Shown here piece by piece: positions 26,201 through 35,245 of a stretch of 55,279 bases of DNA. Below the pieces are notes generated by a model that did not search any database, was not told the DNA's origin, and saw only the letters and a list, made by a program, of their open reading frames with translations. The position numbers and the translations under genes are program-made. Numbering within the stretch: position 1 is the first letter of the stretch; each line of letters opens with the position of its first letter. The DNA comes from JAAERC01 sp965602655 (GTDB lineage: Bacteria > Zixibacteria > MSB-5A5 > GN15 > PGXB01), in NCBI GenBank assembly GCA_965602655.1, contig CBFCZE010000003.1, positions 1 to 55,279 on the forward strand, written 5' to 3'.

Positions 26201-27430
26201 ATGAGTAAGGTCAGAGTTGCCATAATCGGAGTCGGTAATTGCGCTTCATCATTTGTACAGGGAGTTGAGTTTTACAAAAATGCTGATGATAACGAACTGG
26301 TTCCGGGATTGATGCATGTCAATCTCGGCGGTTATCATATCAGCGATATAGAGTTTTCGGCGGCGATTGATATTGACAAAAACAAAGTCGGTCTCGATCT
26401 GGCCGACGCTATCTTCAAAAAACCAAACAACACCTACAAGTTTTGCAAGGTACCCAAAACCGGCATTACCGTTCAGCGGGGAATGACCCATGACAGCCTG
26501 GGGAAATACCTGTCGAATATTATAAAAAAGGCACCCGGTGACACCATTGATATTGTCAAACTCCTCAAAGAAACCAAAACCGATGTGGTCGTCAACTACC
26601 TTCCGGTCGGTTCGGAAGCGGCTACCAAATGGTATGTCGAACAGGTGCTTGACGCCGGTTGCGGTTTTGTCAATTGTATTCCTGTTTTTATAGCTCGCGA
26701 ACCTTACTGGCAGGGCCGTTTTGAGGAAAAAGGTCTTCCGGTAATAGGCGACGACATCAAATCGCAGGTCGGGGCAACTATCACCCACCGTGTCCTGACT
26801 CGTCTTTTTCGCGACCGGGGCGTTAAATTGAAACATACCAGTCAGCTTAATGTAGGCGGCAACACCGATTTTCTAAATATGCTGGAACGATCGCGTTTGG
26901 AATCGAAAAAAATCTCCAAAACCAATGCCGTTACCAGCCAGCTTGACTATGATATCGGCAAAGAAAATATTCATATCGGTCCGTCCGATTATGTCGAGTG
27001 GTTATCTGACCGCAAGTGGGCTCATATACGAATGGAGGGGACAACATTCGGTAATGTTCCGCTCAATATGGAGATAAAGCTTGAGGTCTGGGACTCGCCC
27101 AATTCGGCCGGAGTTGTTATCGATTCGGTACGATGCTGTAAACTCGGTCTCGATAACGGCTTGGCCGGTGCTCTGGAGGCTCCCTCATCATATTTTAAAA
27201 AATCTCCTCCGGTTCAGTACACCGATGATGAGGCCCGACAGAAAACGGAAAGGTTTATTCTAAAATATGGCTGGAAAAAACCAAAAGAGCCAAAAAAGCC
27301 CAAACGAAAACTTACTATCAAGTCAAAAGCATCCTCCAAATCAACGATTGCCGCTCGAAAAACAAAGAATGCCAAAAAAAGCAAAAAAACCGGTTCCGGA
27401 ATCAGCCACAAGACAGTTTTGAAAAAGTAG
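26201..27430 (+). CDS. ino1: Inositol-3-phosphate synthase with Lys-rich C-terminal tail
   Basis: NAD-dependent isomerase that turns glucose-6-phosphate into L-myo-inositol-1-phosphate, the first step to inositol lipids. The Rossmann start (VRVAIIGVGNCASSFVQG), DDIKSQVGATITHR and QLNVGGNTDFLNM, with NTDFLN and DYV-W motifs, are family hallmarks. The ATG at 26201 follows AAGAAAGGA; the TTG at 26198 is its neighbour. Residues from about 358 on are a very basic tail, PKEPKKPKRKLTIKSKASSK onward, which is not part of the enzyme fold. Tail-less homologues are the norm, so it may anchor the enzyme to nucleic acid or anionic lipid. Divergent from a TetR gene. Confidence 0.92.
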   Translation: MSKVRVAIIGVGNCASSFVQGVEFYKNADDNELVPGLMHVNLGGYHISDIEFSAAIDIDKNKVGLDLADAIFKKPNNTYKFCKVPKTGITVQRGMTHDSLGKYLSNIIKKAPGDTIDIVKLLKETKTDVVVNYLPVGSEAATKWYVEQVLDAGCGFVNCIPVFIAREPYWQGRFEEKGLPVIGDDIKSQVGATITHRVLTRLFRDRGVKLKHTSQLNVGGNTDFLNMLERSRLESKKISKTNAVTSQLDYDIGKENIHIGPSDYVEWLSDRKWAHIRMEGTTFGNVPLNMEIKLEVWDSPNSAGVVIDSVRCCKLGLDNGLAGALEAPSSYFKKSPPVQYTDDEARQKTERFILKYGWKKPKEPKKPKRKLTIKSKASSKSTIAARKTKNAKKSKKTGSGISHKTVLKK

Positions 27431-27460
27431 TTTTCAAACAATTATAAAATACCTAAATTG

Positions 27461-27491
27461 CGGGCGAATAAAATATTCGCCCGTTATTATT
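27461..27491 (+). terminator. Hairpin between ino1 and tmk
   Basis: Ten-base perfect stem CGGGCGAATA / TATTCGCCCG with a three-base loop, followed by TTATTATT and then directly by the tmk ATG. Could end the ino1 transcript, but it also leaves no room for a normal Shine-Dalgarno before tmk. Confidence 0.7.
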
Positions 27492-28124
27492 ATGAAGCGT
27501 AAAGGTTTGTTTATAACATTTGAGGGAATCGACGGCTGCGGCAAATCGACCCAACTGAAATTAACCAATAATTACTTAAAGAAACTGGGATTTAAGCCGG
27601 AAATCCTTCGTGAACCGGGATCGACTATTCTCTCGGAGAAAATCCGCAAAATTCTGCTGAATAAGAACATTAAGATTAATCCGATTTCGGAGCTGATGCT
27701 TTATGTCGCCGCGCGCTCCGAGTTGGTGGAAAACATAATCGGCCCGGCCCTTGACATGGGTAAAATTATCTTATGCGACCGATTCTATGATTCAACCACT
27801 GCTTATCAGGGCTACGGACGCGGTATTGACACGGCGATTATCGACAAGCTAAATCGCCTCGCCGTTGGAGAACATAAACCGCGTCTCACATTCATAATTG
27901 ATATTGATTATCCGACATCGTTGAAACGGATGAGAAAAATAAATAAGGTGGCCGATCGTCTTGAATCGGAATCGAAAGCCTTTTTCACCAGGGTCAGAAA
28001 CGGCTTTAAGAAAATATCCCGCCGCGATAAAAAAAGAGTTGTCCTGCTCAATGGAAAAAAATCAATAGATGCAGTATTTGATGAGGTCAAAGATTGTCTC
28101 AGACGGAAATTGAAAATAGGCTGA
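27492..28124 (+). CDS. tmk: Thymidylate kinase
   Basis: 210-residue dTMP kinase of the nucleotide pathway. The P-loop FEGIDGCGKSTQ, the DR-Y motif CDRFYDSTTAYQGYGRG and the TFIIDIDYP strand are diagnostic. Length is typical. A strong hairpin ends eight bases before the ATG and no ribosome site is visible, so translation initiation is either leaderless-like or coupled to structure. The last ~30 bases overlap the S41 protease gene, implying co-transcription. Confidence 0.95.
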   Translation: MKRKGLFITFEGIDGCGKSTQLKLTNNYLKKLGFKPEILREPGSTILSEKIRKILLNKNIKINPISELMLYVAARSELVENIIGPALDMGKIILCDRFYDSTTAYQGYGRGIDTAIIDKLNRLAVGEHKPRLTFIIDIDYPTSLKRMRKINKVADRLESESKAFFTRVRNGFKKISRRDKKRVVLLNGKKSIDAVFDEVKDCLRRKLKIG

Positions 28125-29722
28125 ATCAAAATACTCACCACGAGGGACGACGCTATTTGATCTGGGGCATTTGTCTTTTTGTGACACTGATCCTATTGAC
28201 CAGCGGCACCGGTCTGTTTATACTCTCGGATGAAAATATATATCTGCCTCTTCAGATAACCAACACCCTCGAACTTATCAGTGTTATGCACCCCGATATA
28301 TATAATAGCGGCAATCTGGTGAAGCATGCTCAAAACGCAGTCCTCAATGAGCTTGATAGATATTCGGGACTTCTGGAACCACGAGAATTGGATCGTGTTC
28401 ATGAAGAGTTCACCGGGTCATATGGCGGCATCGGTATCACCGTGGTTGGGCACGATTATGGATTGATGATTATGTCGGTCCGCGAGGATGGACCGGCCGG
28501 GCAAGCCGGCATTCAAATCGGTGATATTATAATAAGAGCCGACAGCACCGATCTGGCGGAGATTACAGCATATCAGGCCACGTACCTTTTGCGCGGCCCC
28601 GAAAACTCCTCGCTGGAGGTGGCAATAATTCGCAACCAAATGGCTGATACCCTCAGATTTCACCTGATTCGCAAACAACTACCCTTGATTCATATTCCGT
28701 ATGCAGGAATAACCGAAAATAGAACGCTTTATATCAGGATTATCGATTTTGAAATGGGCACATCCCGCGAGCTAAAAGATATTCTTGATACGCTTTACCT
28801 GAATAATCCTGATATTGTCAAACAGGTGATTCTTGACCTCAGGGGAAATCCGGGCGGTTTGCTTCGCGAGGCACACCGTACGGCCAACATGTTTCTCGAT
28901 GACGGCTATTTGATTGTCGGGGTAAAAGGACGATCGATCTGGCGCCGTGAAGAGTACTATTCCTCAGGTTCGGATATAACCGGGAACTTACCGATAGCCG
29001 TGATTGTTGATCGCGGTTCGGCTTCGGCCGCAGAGATTTTGGCTGGCGCCCTGAAATATGCCAACCGGGCGATTCTGGTCGGCGACACCACTTTTGGTAA
29101 GGGTCTGGTGCAGGAATATACCGGACTGGGAGATGGTTCCGGGCTCAGATTGACCACCTCAAGGTATTATTTTGAAGGCGGTATATTTTTAAACGATCCC
29201 GAAGCCGAGGTAATTGACAGCGCCGCTGGTATTCCACCCGATTATTATTTTCTTTTCGAGGAGTTGAAACCATTCCCAACCGAACTTGAGAACTCCTCGC
29301 TTCTGCGCGAATTCGCTATTAATAATAAAGAGAGGATTGTTCAGTTTGCTCCTTTTGCCGAATCGAATCCGGTCTGGATGGATGAATTTTATGATTATTT
29401 AGAAATTAACCGATTCAAATACGAGTCAACTATCGCCGGAATTGCCAATCTGACCAGACAGCTTATCGCCTTGCGTGGTTATGATAAAGTCTATGTCGAC
29501 GCCATCGATCGTATCTGCAAATTGGCTCAAAATGATGACAAAAATCAGTTTGAAGTTTATAAGGATTATATTAAGCGGCGACTCTATCAGATAGCGCAGG
29601 AATCGGAATTTGGCACGACCAGGGCCTATCGTGATGCGATTTTACCATACAGAGAGGACATCCAATTTGCCGAAGCGATACTGAAAAATATTGGCTCTGA
29701 AAAATTACATAATGAAAAATAA
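28094..29722 (+). CDS. S41 C-terminal processing protease
   Basis: 542-residue periplasmic protease. An N-terminal membrane anchor (GICLFVTLILLTSGTGLFIL) is followed by a PDZ domain (GSYGGIGITVVGHDYGLMI, GPAGQAGIQIGD) and the catalytic domain with VIVDRGSASAAEI (Ser) and GDTTFGKGLVQ (Lys). Both catalytic residues are present. The family trims C-terminal tails of envelope proteins. The start is probably TTG at 28094, since no ATG precedes the membrane segment; this overlaps tmk by 31 bases. A beta-rich C-terminal part may be a further interaction domain. Confidence 0.9.
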   Translation: MSQTEIENRLNQNTHHEGRRYLIWGICLFVTLILLTSGTGLFILSDENIYLPLQITNTLELISVMHPDIYNSGNLVKHAQNAVLNELDRYSGLLEPRELDRVHEEFTGSYGGIGITVVGHDYGLMIMSVREDGPAGQAGIQIGDIIIRADSTDLAEITAYQATYLLRGPENSSLEVAIIRNQMADTLRFHLIRKQLPLIHIPYAGITENRTLYIRIIDFEMGTSRELKDILDTLYLNNPDIVKQVILDLRGNPGGLLREAHRTANMFLDDGYLIVGVKGRSIWRREEYYSSGSDITGNLPIAVIVDRGSASAAEILAGALKYANRAILVGDTTFGKGLVQEYTGLGDGSGLRLTTSRYYFEGGIFLNDPEAEVIDSAAGIPPDYYFLFEELKPFPTELENSSLLREFAINNKERIVQFAPFAESNPVWMDEFYDYLEINRFKYESTIAGIANLTRQLIALRGYDKVYVDAIDRICKLAQNDDKNQFEVYKDYIKRRLYQIAQESEFGTTRAYRDAILPYREDIQFAEAILKNIGSEKLHNEK

Positions 29723-30362
29723 AATCATCTTTTCCGATTTTGACGGCACTTTCTGCGAAAAGGATGTCGGCCACCGGCTCTACACCCACTTTTCCCACGG
29801 CAAAAATCTAAAATATGTAGAAATGTGGAAAGAGGGGCTTATTTCGACTCGCGAAACTCTGATTCGCGAAACTTCGCTTTTAAATGTCGGGAAAAAGGAG
29901 ATTTATCAGTTTCTCGACCAGTTTAAATTAAGAGACGGCGCCAGTGAGCTTTATGCTTTTGCCAAATTATCCAAAATTCCGTTTTATATTGTTTCCGATG
30001 GCAGCGATATCTACGTAAAATATATACTGAAAAAATATAAACTTGAGGAAATCAAATATTTTACGAACCGTGTCACAATTGAGAATAACCGCTACATTAT
30101 TGAATTTCCATATAACAATGGCGATTGCACCCGCTGCGGATGCTGCAAGGGTGCCCGCATAAATGAAATTGTCGGCGGCGATAAAAACAGATGGGAAATC
30201 ATATTTATCGGCGACGGCCTCTCCGATATATGCGCCCTGGAGTTTGCTGATAAAATCTTTGCCCGCAGTAACCTTTTGGAACATTGTCGTTCAAACAATA
30301 TTAAAACTTTTGCATATAAGGACTTTTTTGATATATTGAATTGGTTAAAAAAATTCGGCTGA
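29712..30362 (+). CDS. HAD-family phosphatase, MtnX/SerB-like
   Basis: 216 residues. HAD motif I is FSDFDGTF, motif II lies in IVSDGSD, and motif III/IV is FIGDGLSDICAL; the Asp nucleophile and the Mg-binding pair are therefore present. CTRCGCCKGARI, a Cys-rich insertion near residue 140, is typical of the MtnX-like phosphatases and may bind metal. Substrate cannot be assigned (phosphoserine and methylthio-sugar phosphates are both possible). The ATG at 29712 overlaps the protease stop by 11 bases, so the genes are translationally coupled. Confidence 0.85.
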   Translation: MKNKIIFSDFDGTFCEKDVGHRLYTHFSHGKNLKYVEMWKEGLISTRETLIRETSLLNVGKKEIYQFLDQFKLRDGASELYAFAKLSKIPFYIVSDGSDIYVKYILKKYKLEEIKYFTNRVTIENNRYIIEFPYNNGDCTRCGCCKGARINEIVGGDKNRWEIIFIGDGLSDICALEFADKIFARSNLLEHCRSNNIKTFAYKDFFDILNWLKKFG

Positions 30363-30405
30363 AATCTATTTTAACTTCCGGGCGAAACTTTTTGGAGATA
30401 AAAAA

Positions 30406-32904
30406 ATGAAAGCGATAATAATGGCAGGCGGCTTTGGCACCAGACTCAGGCCACTGACAATAAATATTCCCAAACCGATGGTACCAATCGGCGATATCCC
30501 GATGATGGAACATGTTGTTCATCTTTTGAAAAGACACGGATTCGACGAGCTTGTATCGCTTCTGTTTTTCCAGGCGGAGGATATTAAAAATCATTTCAAG
30601 GATGGCCGCAAATTCGGCATTAAGATGGACTATCTTCAGCCAACCGAAGATTATGGTACCGCTGGCGCCGTAAGATTCGCCGAAACATTTATTAACGAAA
30701 CGACGCTGGTTATCTCCGGTGATGTTCTGACAGATTTTAACCTGTCCGAAGCAATGGAATGGCATCACAAAAAGAAATCCGATGCCACCATTCTTTTAAC
30801 CCGCGTGGAAAACCCGCTCGCTTATGGAATTGTAATTACCGATGAAAACGGCCGTATTACCCGCTTTCTTGAAAAACCGTCGTGGGGAGAATTATTTTCC
30901 GATACGATAAATACCGGCATCTATATTCTGGAGCCGCACGCTGTTCGATTGATTCCCCCAAAAACAAATTTTGATTTTTCGCAAAATCTTTTTCCACTTA
31001 TGCTATCCCGCGAAATGAGTCTCAACGGTATGGTTGCCGAGGGGTACTGGAAGGATGTAGGAAATATTGAGGAATATTTTCTGGCTCATCATGATTTTCT
31101 GAGCGGAAAAATAAATCTATCGCTCGATCTGGAGAAGAAAAAAGTCGGCGATGCCACCCTTCACCTTGGCAAACGGGTTAAACTTGGTGATGACCTGAAA
31201 ATTGAAGGAGTTGTTATAATCGGTGACGATACGTTAATTGGCGATGGCGCCACGCTAAACAATTCAGTTATTGGCAACAATTGCAATATCGGCAAACAAT
31301 CGGAAATGACTAACTCGGTTATCTGGTCTGATGTTATTGTCGGCGGTGGTTCCAGGCTGAATCGCTCGGTTATCGGCAATCGCAGCCATATTGGCGATAA
31401 TGTTGTTTTAATAGATCATGTCATTGTCTCCGATGACTGCACTATCGGATCGGGAGCTACCGTCAAGGCCAATTGCAAGATATGGGCCGGTAAATCGGTC
31501 GATGATGGAGCGATACTTTCGACCTCGCTGGTTTGGGGCGAAAAATGGAATCGAGAATTGATTACCGAATCAAAGGTTACCGGTCTGGCCTTAACCGAGC
31601 TGACCCCGGAGATGTGCGTCAAACTGGGAGCCGCTTTCGGCGCCTTTGTCGGACCGGGCAAATCGGTTGTTACCAGCCGTGACGCCTCCGACACCTCGCG
31701 TTTGCTTAAACGGAGCCTGATAAGTGGATTGCTGGCGGCCGGGGTCGATTGCGACGACCTTGAGACGTTGCCTATTCCGGTAGTCCGTTACGCTCTCAAT
31801 CATAGTAATTTTGGAGCCGGTGTCTATTTCCGGCACAGCCCGAATGATTATCATCTGATTGATATAATATTTTTCGACGGTAATGGCATCGACATGCCAA
31901 CATCCAAATTGAAAAAAGTGGAACGTCTCTTTTTCAGCGAAGATTTCCGGCGCGCCAATCTTGACGAAACCGGCCATCTCGAAATGCCTCAGGGCATTCT
32001 TGAAAATTATCGGGCCGATTTTATTGCGGCGGTGAATGCCGACCTGATTCGCAAATCCGGATTTAAGGTGGTTATCGATTATTCCAACGGCGGCGCCTGC
32101 CAGGTTTTCCCTACAATTTTCACACAGCTTGGAATTGATGTTGTCGCACTGAACGCACACCTTGATCCTCGAAAATTCTCCCGCCATCCCGATGAAATGC
32201 AGCAATCGGTTAACCAGTTATCGGCAATTGTCAAATCGCTTGATGCCAATATTGGATTCATTATCAACTCAGCGGCCGAAAAATTAACGGTGGTCGATGA
32301 AAAGGGAAAATTGATTGACAATCAACTACTGCTGATGATTATGACCGACCTTTTCCTTAGAACCCACCCGGCTCATCGCATTGCTGTTCCAGTTGGGGCC
32401 ACCATGGGTGTCGAGGAAATTGCCTCCAAGTACGGCGTTGAAGTTCTACGGGTTCGCAATAGCCATCTGGCCATGATGGATGCCTTCCAGCGGGGCGGGA
32501 TAGATTATGTTGGTGGAACCCGCGGCGGCTTTATTTTCCCAACTTTTCAGCTCGGTACCGATGCCGTTCTGGCGGCTATTTATATGTTGAAAATGCTGGC
32601 TAAACAGAAAGTCGGCCTGGCCGAACTACGCGGTGAATTTGAAAAGTATCTTCGTGCCGAAAGCAGTGTCCCCTGCCCCTGGGCAAAAAAGGGTCAAGTT
32701 ATGCGAAAACTTATAAGCTATACCAATAATAAAAATCGGCAGTTGATCGATGGTGTCAGGATTATTGAAAACGGAGGAGCGGTTCTTGTTGCTCCCGATA
32801 ATCTGGCCGCCGCTTTTAATATATTTGCGGAATCGGAATCACAGGAATCTGTGGACAGCCTGATATCTCAATATCGGACGCTTGTCGAAGAAGCTCAGAA
32901 TTGA
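30406..32904 (+). CDS. Sugar nucleotidyltransferase fused to phosphomannomutase-like domain
   Basis: 832 residues. Residues 1-235 are a nucleotidyltransferase (MAGGFGTRLRPLTINIPKPM, signature and the IPKPMVPIGDIPM continuation) of the mannose-1-phosphate guanylyltransferase type. About 250-360 is a left-handed beta-helix of hexapeptide repeats (VIIGDDTLIGDGATL, NSVIGNNCNIGKQ). About 375-832 resembles phosphomannomutase, but the phosphoserine loop reads YFRHSPNDYH instead of TASHNP and the metal loop DGDxDR is replaced by IINSAAEKL. That half is therefore probably not a normal mutase. This architecture is known in several bacterial lineages. It would supply GDP-mannose to the GMD/RMD genes at 51-53 kb. 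Confidence 0.88.
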   Translation: MKAIIMAGGFGTRLRPLTINIPKPMVPIGDIPMMEHVVHLLKRHGFDELVSLLFFQAEDIKNHFKDGRKFGIKMDYLQPTEDYGTAGAVRFAETFINETTLVISGDVLTDFNLSEAMEWHHKKKSDATILLTRVENPLAYGIVITDENGRITRFLEKPSWGELFSDTINTGIYILEPHAVRLIPPKTNFDFSQNLFPLMLSREMSLNGMVAEGYWKDVGNIEEYFLAHHDFLSGKINLSLDLEKKKVGDATLHLGKRVKLGDDLKIEGVVIIGDDTLIGDGATLNNSVIGNNCNIGKQSEMTNSVIWSDVIVGGGSRLNRSVIGNRSHIGDNVVLIDHVIVSDDCTIGSGATVKANCKIWAGKSVDDGAILSTSLVWGEKWNRELITESKVTGLALTELTPEMCVKLGAAFGAFVGPGKSVVTSRDASDTSRLLKRSLISGLLAAGVDCDDLETLPIPVVRYALNHSNFGAGVYFRHSPNDYHLIDIIFFDGNGIDMPTSKLKKVERLFFSEDFRRANLDETGHLEMPQGILENYRADFIAAVNADLIRKSGFKVVIDYSNGGACQVFPTIFTQLGIDVVALNAHLDPRKFSRHPDEMQQSVNQLSAIVKSLDANIGFIINSAAEKLTVVDEKGKLIDNQLLLMIMTDLFLRTHPAHRIAVPVGATMGVEEIASKYGVEVLRVRNSHLAMMDAFQRGGIDYVGGTRGGFIFPTFQLGTDAVLAAIYMLKMLAKQKVGLAELRGEFEKYLRAESSVPCPWAKKGQVMRKLISYTNNKNRQLIDGVRIIENGGAVLVAPDNLAAAFNIFAESESQESVDSLISQYRTLVEEAQN

Positions 32905-33297
32905 TCTTTTATCAGTATTTCTGTCATATATTAACCGGCTGTTTACGTGGTGCCCCATCAGCTTGCGGTGTGCTGAAAAAGTCATTGCCGTAAAAGTCAA
33001 GTAATTCGTGGACAAGATTTATTAAGTTTAGCAGGTAAAATTCCCCACTACCATTTATTGTAATTCGTTGATAAACAATAGATTAGGGAATTACTGGCAG
33101 GATTCTTTTTGCTTAAAACTCCATCCCCTCGGCTATAACCCTTAATAACTGCCAATAATTTGCGACGAATGCGGTCATAGTCTGACCACAGGGCATTCCT
33201 TGAGATCACTATCGATATTTGCAACGTAGATGGAACATATCTACATTCCCTATGTTGATATAAGTTAACCTATGAAGAAGTGGAAGGAAATGCAAAA
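32905..33297. other. Gene-free gap before PAS-SpoIIE gene
   Basis: About 390 bases without a convincing gene. Contains GCTTGCGGTG near 32960, repeated near 34886 on the far side of the next gene, and an AT-rich stretch that may hold the promoter. Confidence 0.5.
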
Positions 33298-34818
33298 ATG
33301 ACGAAAACGCAACTTACTTTTTCTGAAGAAAGGCTGAACTCAATATCACGCAGATCGTTGACTCTCGTCGAGAGCCAGAGGACAGCCATGCTGATCGAGA
33401 ACCAGCAAAGAAAAATCCAGTATATTAACAAGGCCTTCTGCAACCTGTTTGGAATCCCCTTGGAGCCTTCCGAGCTGATCGGTACCGACTGCTCCAAGTC
33501 TGCCCAACAGGCCAAACATCTATTCCGCTATCCCGAAGATTTTGTGTCGCGGATAGATTACCTGCTTGGCTGCAACGTCCCGATAATAAATGAAAAAATC
33601 GCCTTATGTGATGGCCGAGTGTTCGAGCGAAACTTCATTCCTGTTATGTCTGAAAGCGAGCACCTGGGATATGTTTGGCAGTACATCGACATTACCCACC
33701 GCGAAAAGACCCTGGATAACCTTAATCTCATCGATCGCCTGAGCCAAGCCTTAGCCCAAACAACAGATAGCGTAATCATAACCGACAGGCAGGGCCGCAT
33801 CGAGTACGTGAATCAGGGCTTCGAAACTACAACCGGATTTTCGGCCGCAGAGGCTCTGGGTCAAACTCCCCGGCTTCTCAGGTCGGGTGTGCACAATGAT
33901 GATTTTTACCGGAATTTGTGGAACAAAATTCTTACCGGGCAGAACTTTCGCGAAACACTCGCCAACCGGAAGAAAACAGGTGAAATATACTGGGCCGAGC
34001 AGACGATCACTCCCGTGAGGGATGACGCGGGGAATATTACTCATTTTGTCTCAGTACTTAAGGACATCACTGAGTTGCTGAGGAGGAAAGAACGGGAGGC
34101 TGAACTCCGGCTGGCGCGTGATGTACAACAATCATTCTTCCGCAAATGCGCCAAAGTCCCGGGTTTTGATATCGCGGCCAAAACCGATCCTGCGGACGAA
34201 ACAGGCGGGGATTATTATGATTTCATTTGCCGACCAGATGGCAATCTGTGCATCGTTATTGGCGATGTCTGTGGACACGGTATGAGTTCGGCGCTGATAA
34301 TGGCTGAAACCCGTGCCTTCGTGCGGTCCCTCGTATTGACAGTGGAAGATCCGAGTGAGATTTTAATCTTACTCAACCGCATGCTGCACGAAGACCTTGA
34401 TCAGGGCCGCTTTGTCACTATGCTTATAATCTGCCTGGACTCCAGGTCGAAAACCCTCACGTATGCAGGCGCCGGTCACGAGTTCGGCTATCTGCTGGGC
34501 AGATCAGGTGAAGTCGAACATGTTTTGAAGAGTACCGGCCCGCCCCTCGGTCCTTTCCTTGACAGCAAGTACTCGTCGAGCGAAACACAGATTATGAAAG
34601 ATGGGCAAATATTGCTCATGCTGACAGACGGCGTCACCGAGTCGTTTAATTACACCGGACGGGAATCACTGACCGGGCAGGCTTTGGCATATGTTAGGGC
34701 ACACCGCCAAAAGCCGGCTTGCGAGATTACCTCGGGGCTATGCTCACTGAGTCGGTCATCCGGCCAGGAAAAGGTTTTTCATGATGACGCCACGTCCATT
34801 GTCGTGAAAGCACTTTGA
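33298..34818 (+). CDS. PAS-PAS-SpoIIE serine phosphatase regulator
   Basis: 506 residues. Two PAS sensor domains (about 25-135 and 140-265; DSVIITDRQGRIEYVNQGFE opens the second) are followed by a PP2C/SpoIIE phosphatase (about 300-506) with metal-binding DETGGDYYDF, GDVCGHGMSSALIM, TYAGAGHEFGYLL and MLTDGVTE. All acidic metal ligands of the family are visible. Such proteins dephosphorylate anti-anti-sigma factors in partner-switching pathways. No sigma or antagonist gene is adjacent. The ATG at 33298 has GAAGGAA upstream and is preferred to GTG 33280. The gene is more GC-rich and uses different codons than its neighbours, and short repeats flank it, hinting at transfer. Confidence 0.88.
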   Translation: MTKTQLTFSEERLNSISRRSLTLVESQRTAMLIENQQRKIQYINKAFCNLFGIPLEPSELIGTDCSKSAQQAKHLFRYPEDFVSRIDYLLGCNVPIINEKIALCDGRVFERNFIPVMSESEHLGYVWQYIDITHREKTLDNLNLIDRLSQALAQTTDSVIITDRQGRIEYVNQGFETTTGFSAAEALGQTPRLLRSGVHNDDFYRNLWNKILTGQNFRETLANRKKTGEIYWAEQTITPVRDDAGNITHFVSVLKDITELLRRKEREAELRLARDVQQSFFRKCAKVPGFDIAAKTDPADETGGDYYDFICRPDGNLCIVIGDVCGHGMSSALIMAETRAFVRSLVLTVEDPSEILILLNRMLHEDLDQGRFVTMLIICLDSRSKTLTYAGAGHEFGYLLGRSGEVEHVLKSTGPPLGPFLDSKYSSSETQIMKDGQILLMLTDGVTESFNYTGRESLTGQALAYVRAHRQKPACEITSGLCSLSRSSGQEKVFHDDATSIVVKAL

Positions 34819-35245
34819 AGCGAACGCGACTATGAACACAAGAAACGCGCTTTACCACCGCTCATAGCCGCCGGGGCACCCCAGCCGCTTGCGGTGGAAA
34901 AATACTATAAGCGACAAAACATTTAAAACAATCTCAATAGATAATACAAATAAAACGGCCGGTTGCGATCCTTGCAACCGGCCTTCCTGCTGGTAAATAG
35001 GTTGGGAGTTAGTCTGCTCTTCCTGCTACGCCTACTATCTAAATTTGGGCTCTCTTTTTTGTTTCTATTATATTATACGAATCCGAATATAAAATGTTCC
35101 AATTACTACATTTTTAACGATATTTTTTCATACTAATTAATAAGTAATAAATACTCTTGATTTAAGACCGATTTTAGAATAATATTGACTTTTGGCAGAA
35201 GAATAACCTCTGCTATTATTGGAAAATAAACCGCTGGAGAATATT
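34819..35245. other. Gap with hairpins between SpoIIE gene and asnS
   Basis: About 425 bases without a gene. Holds CACCCCAGCCGCTTGCGGTG near 34876, with inner palindrome CCGCTTGCGG (REP-like), and at 34957-34983 a ten-base stem GGCCGGTTGC / GCAACCGGCC. That hairpin is not followed by a T-run, so it may not be a terminator. The rest is AT-rich upstream of asnS. Confidence 0.6.

Noticed and set aside
34957..34983. Terminator after the SpoIIE gene
   Set aside because: Strong stem but no T-run, so not called as a terminator.
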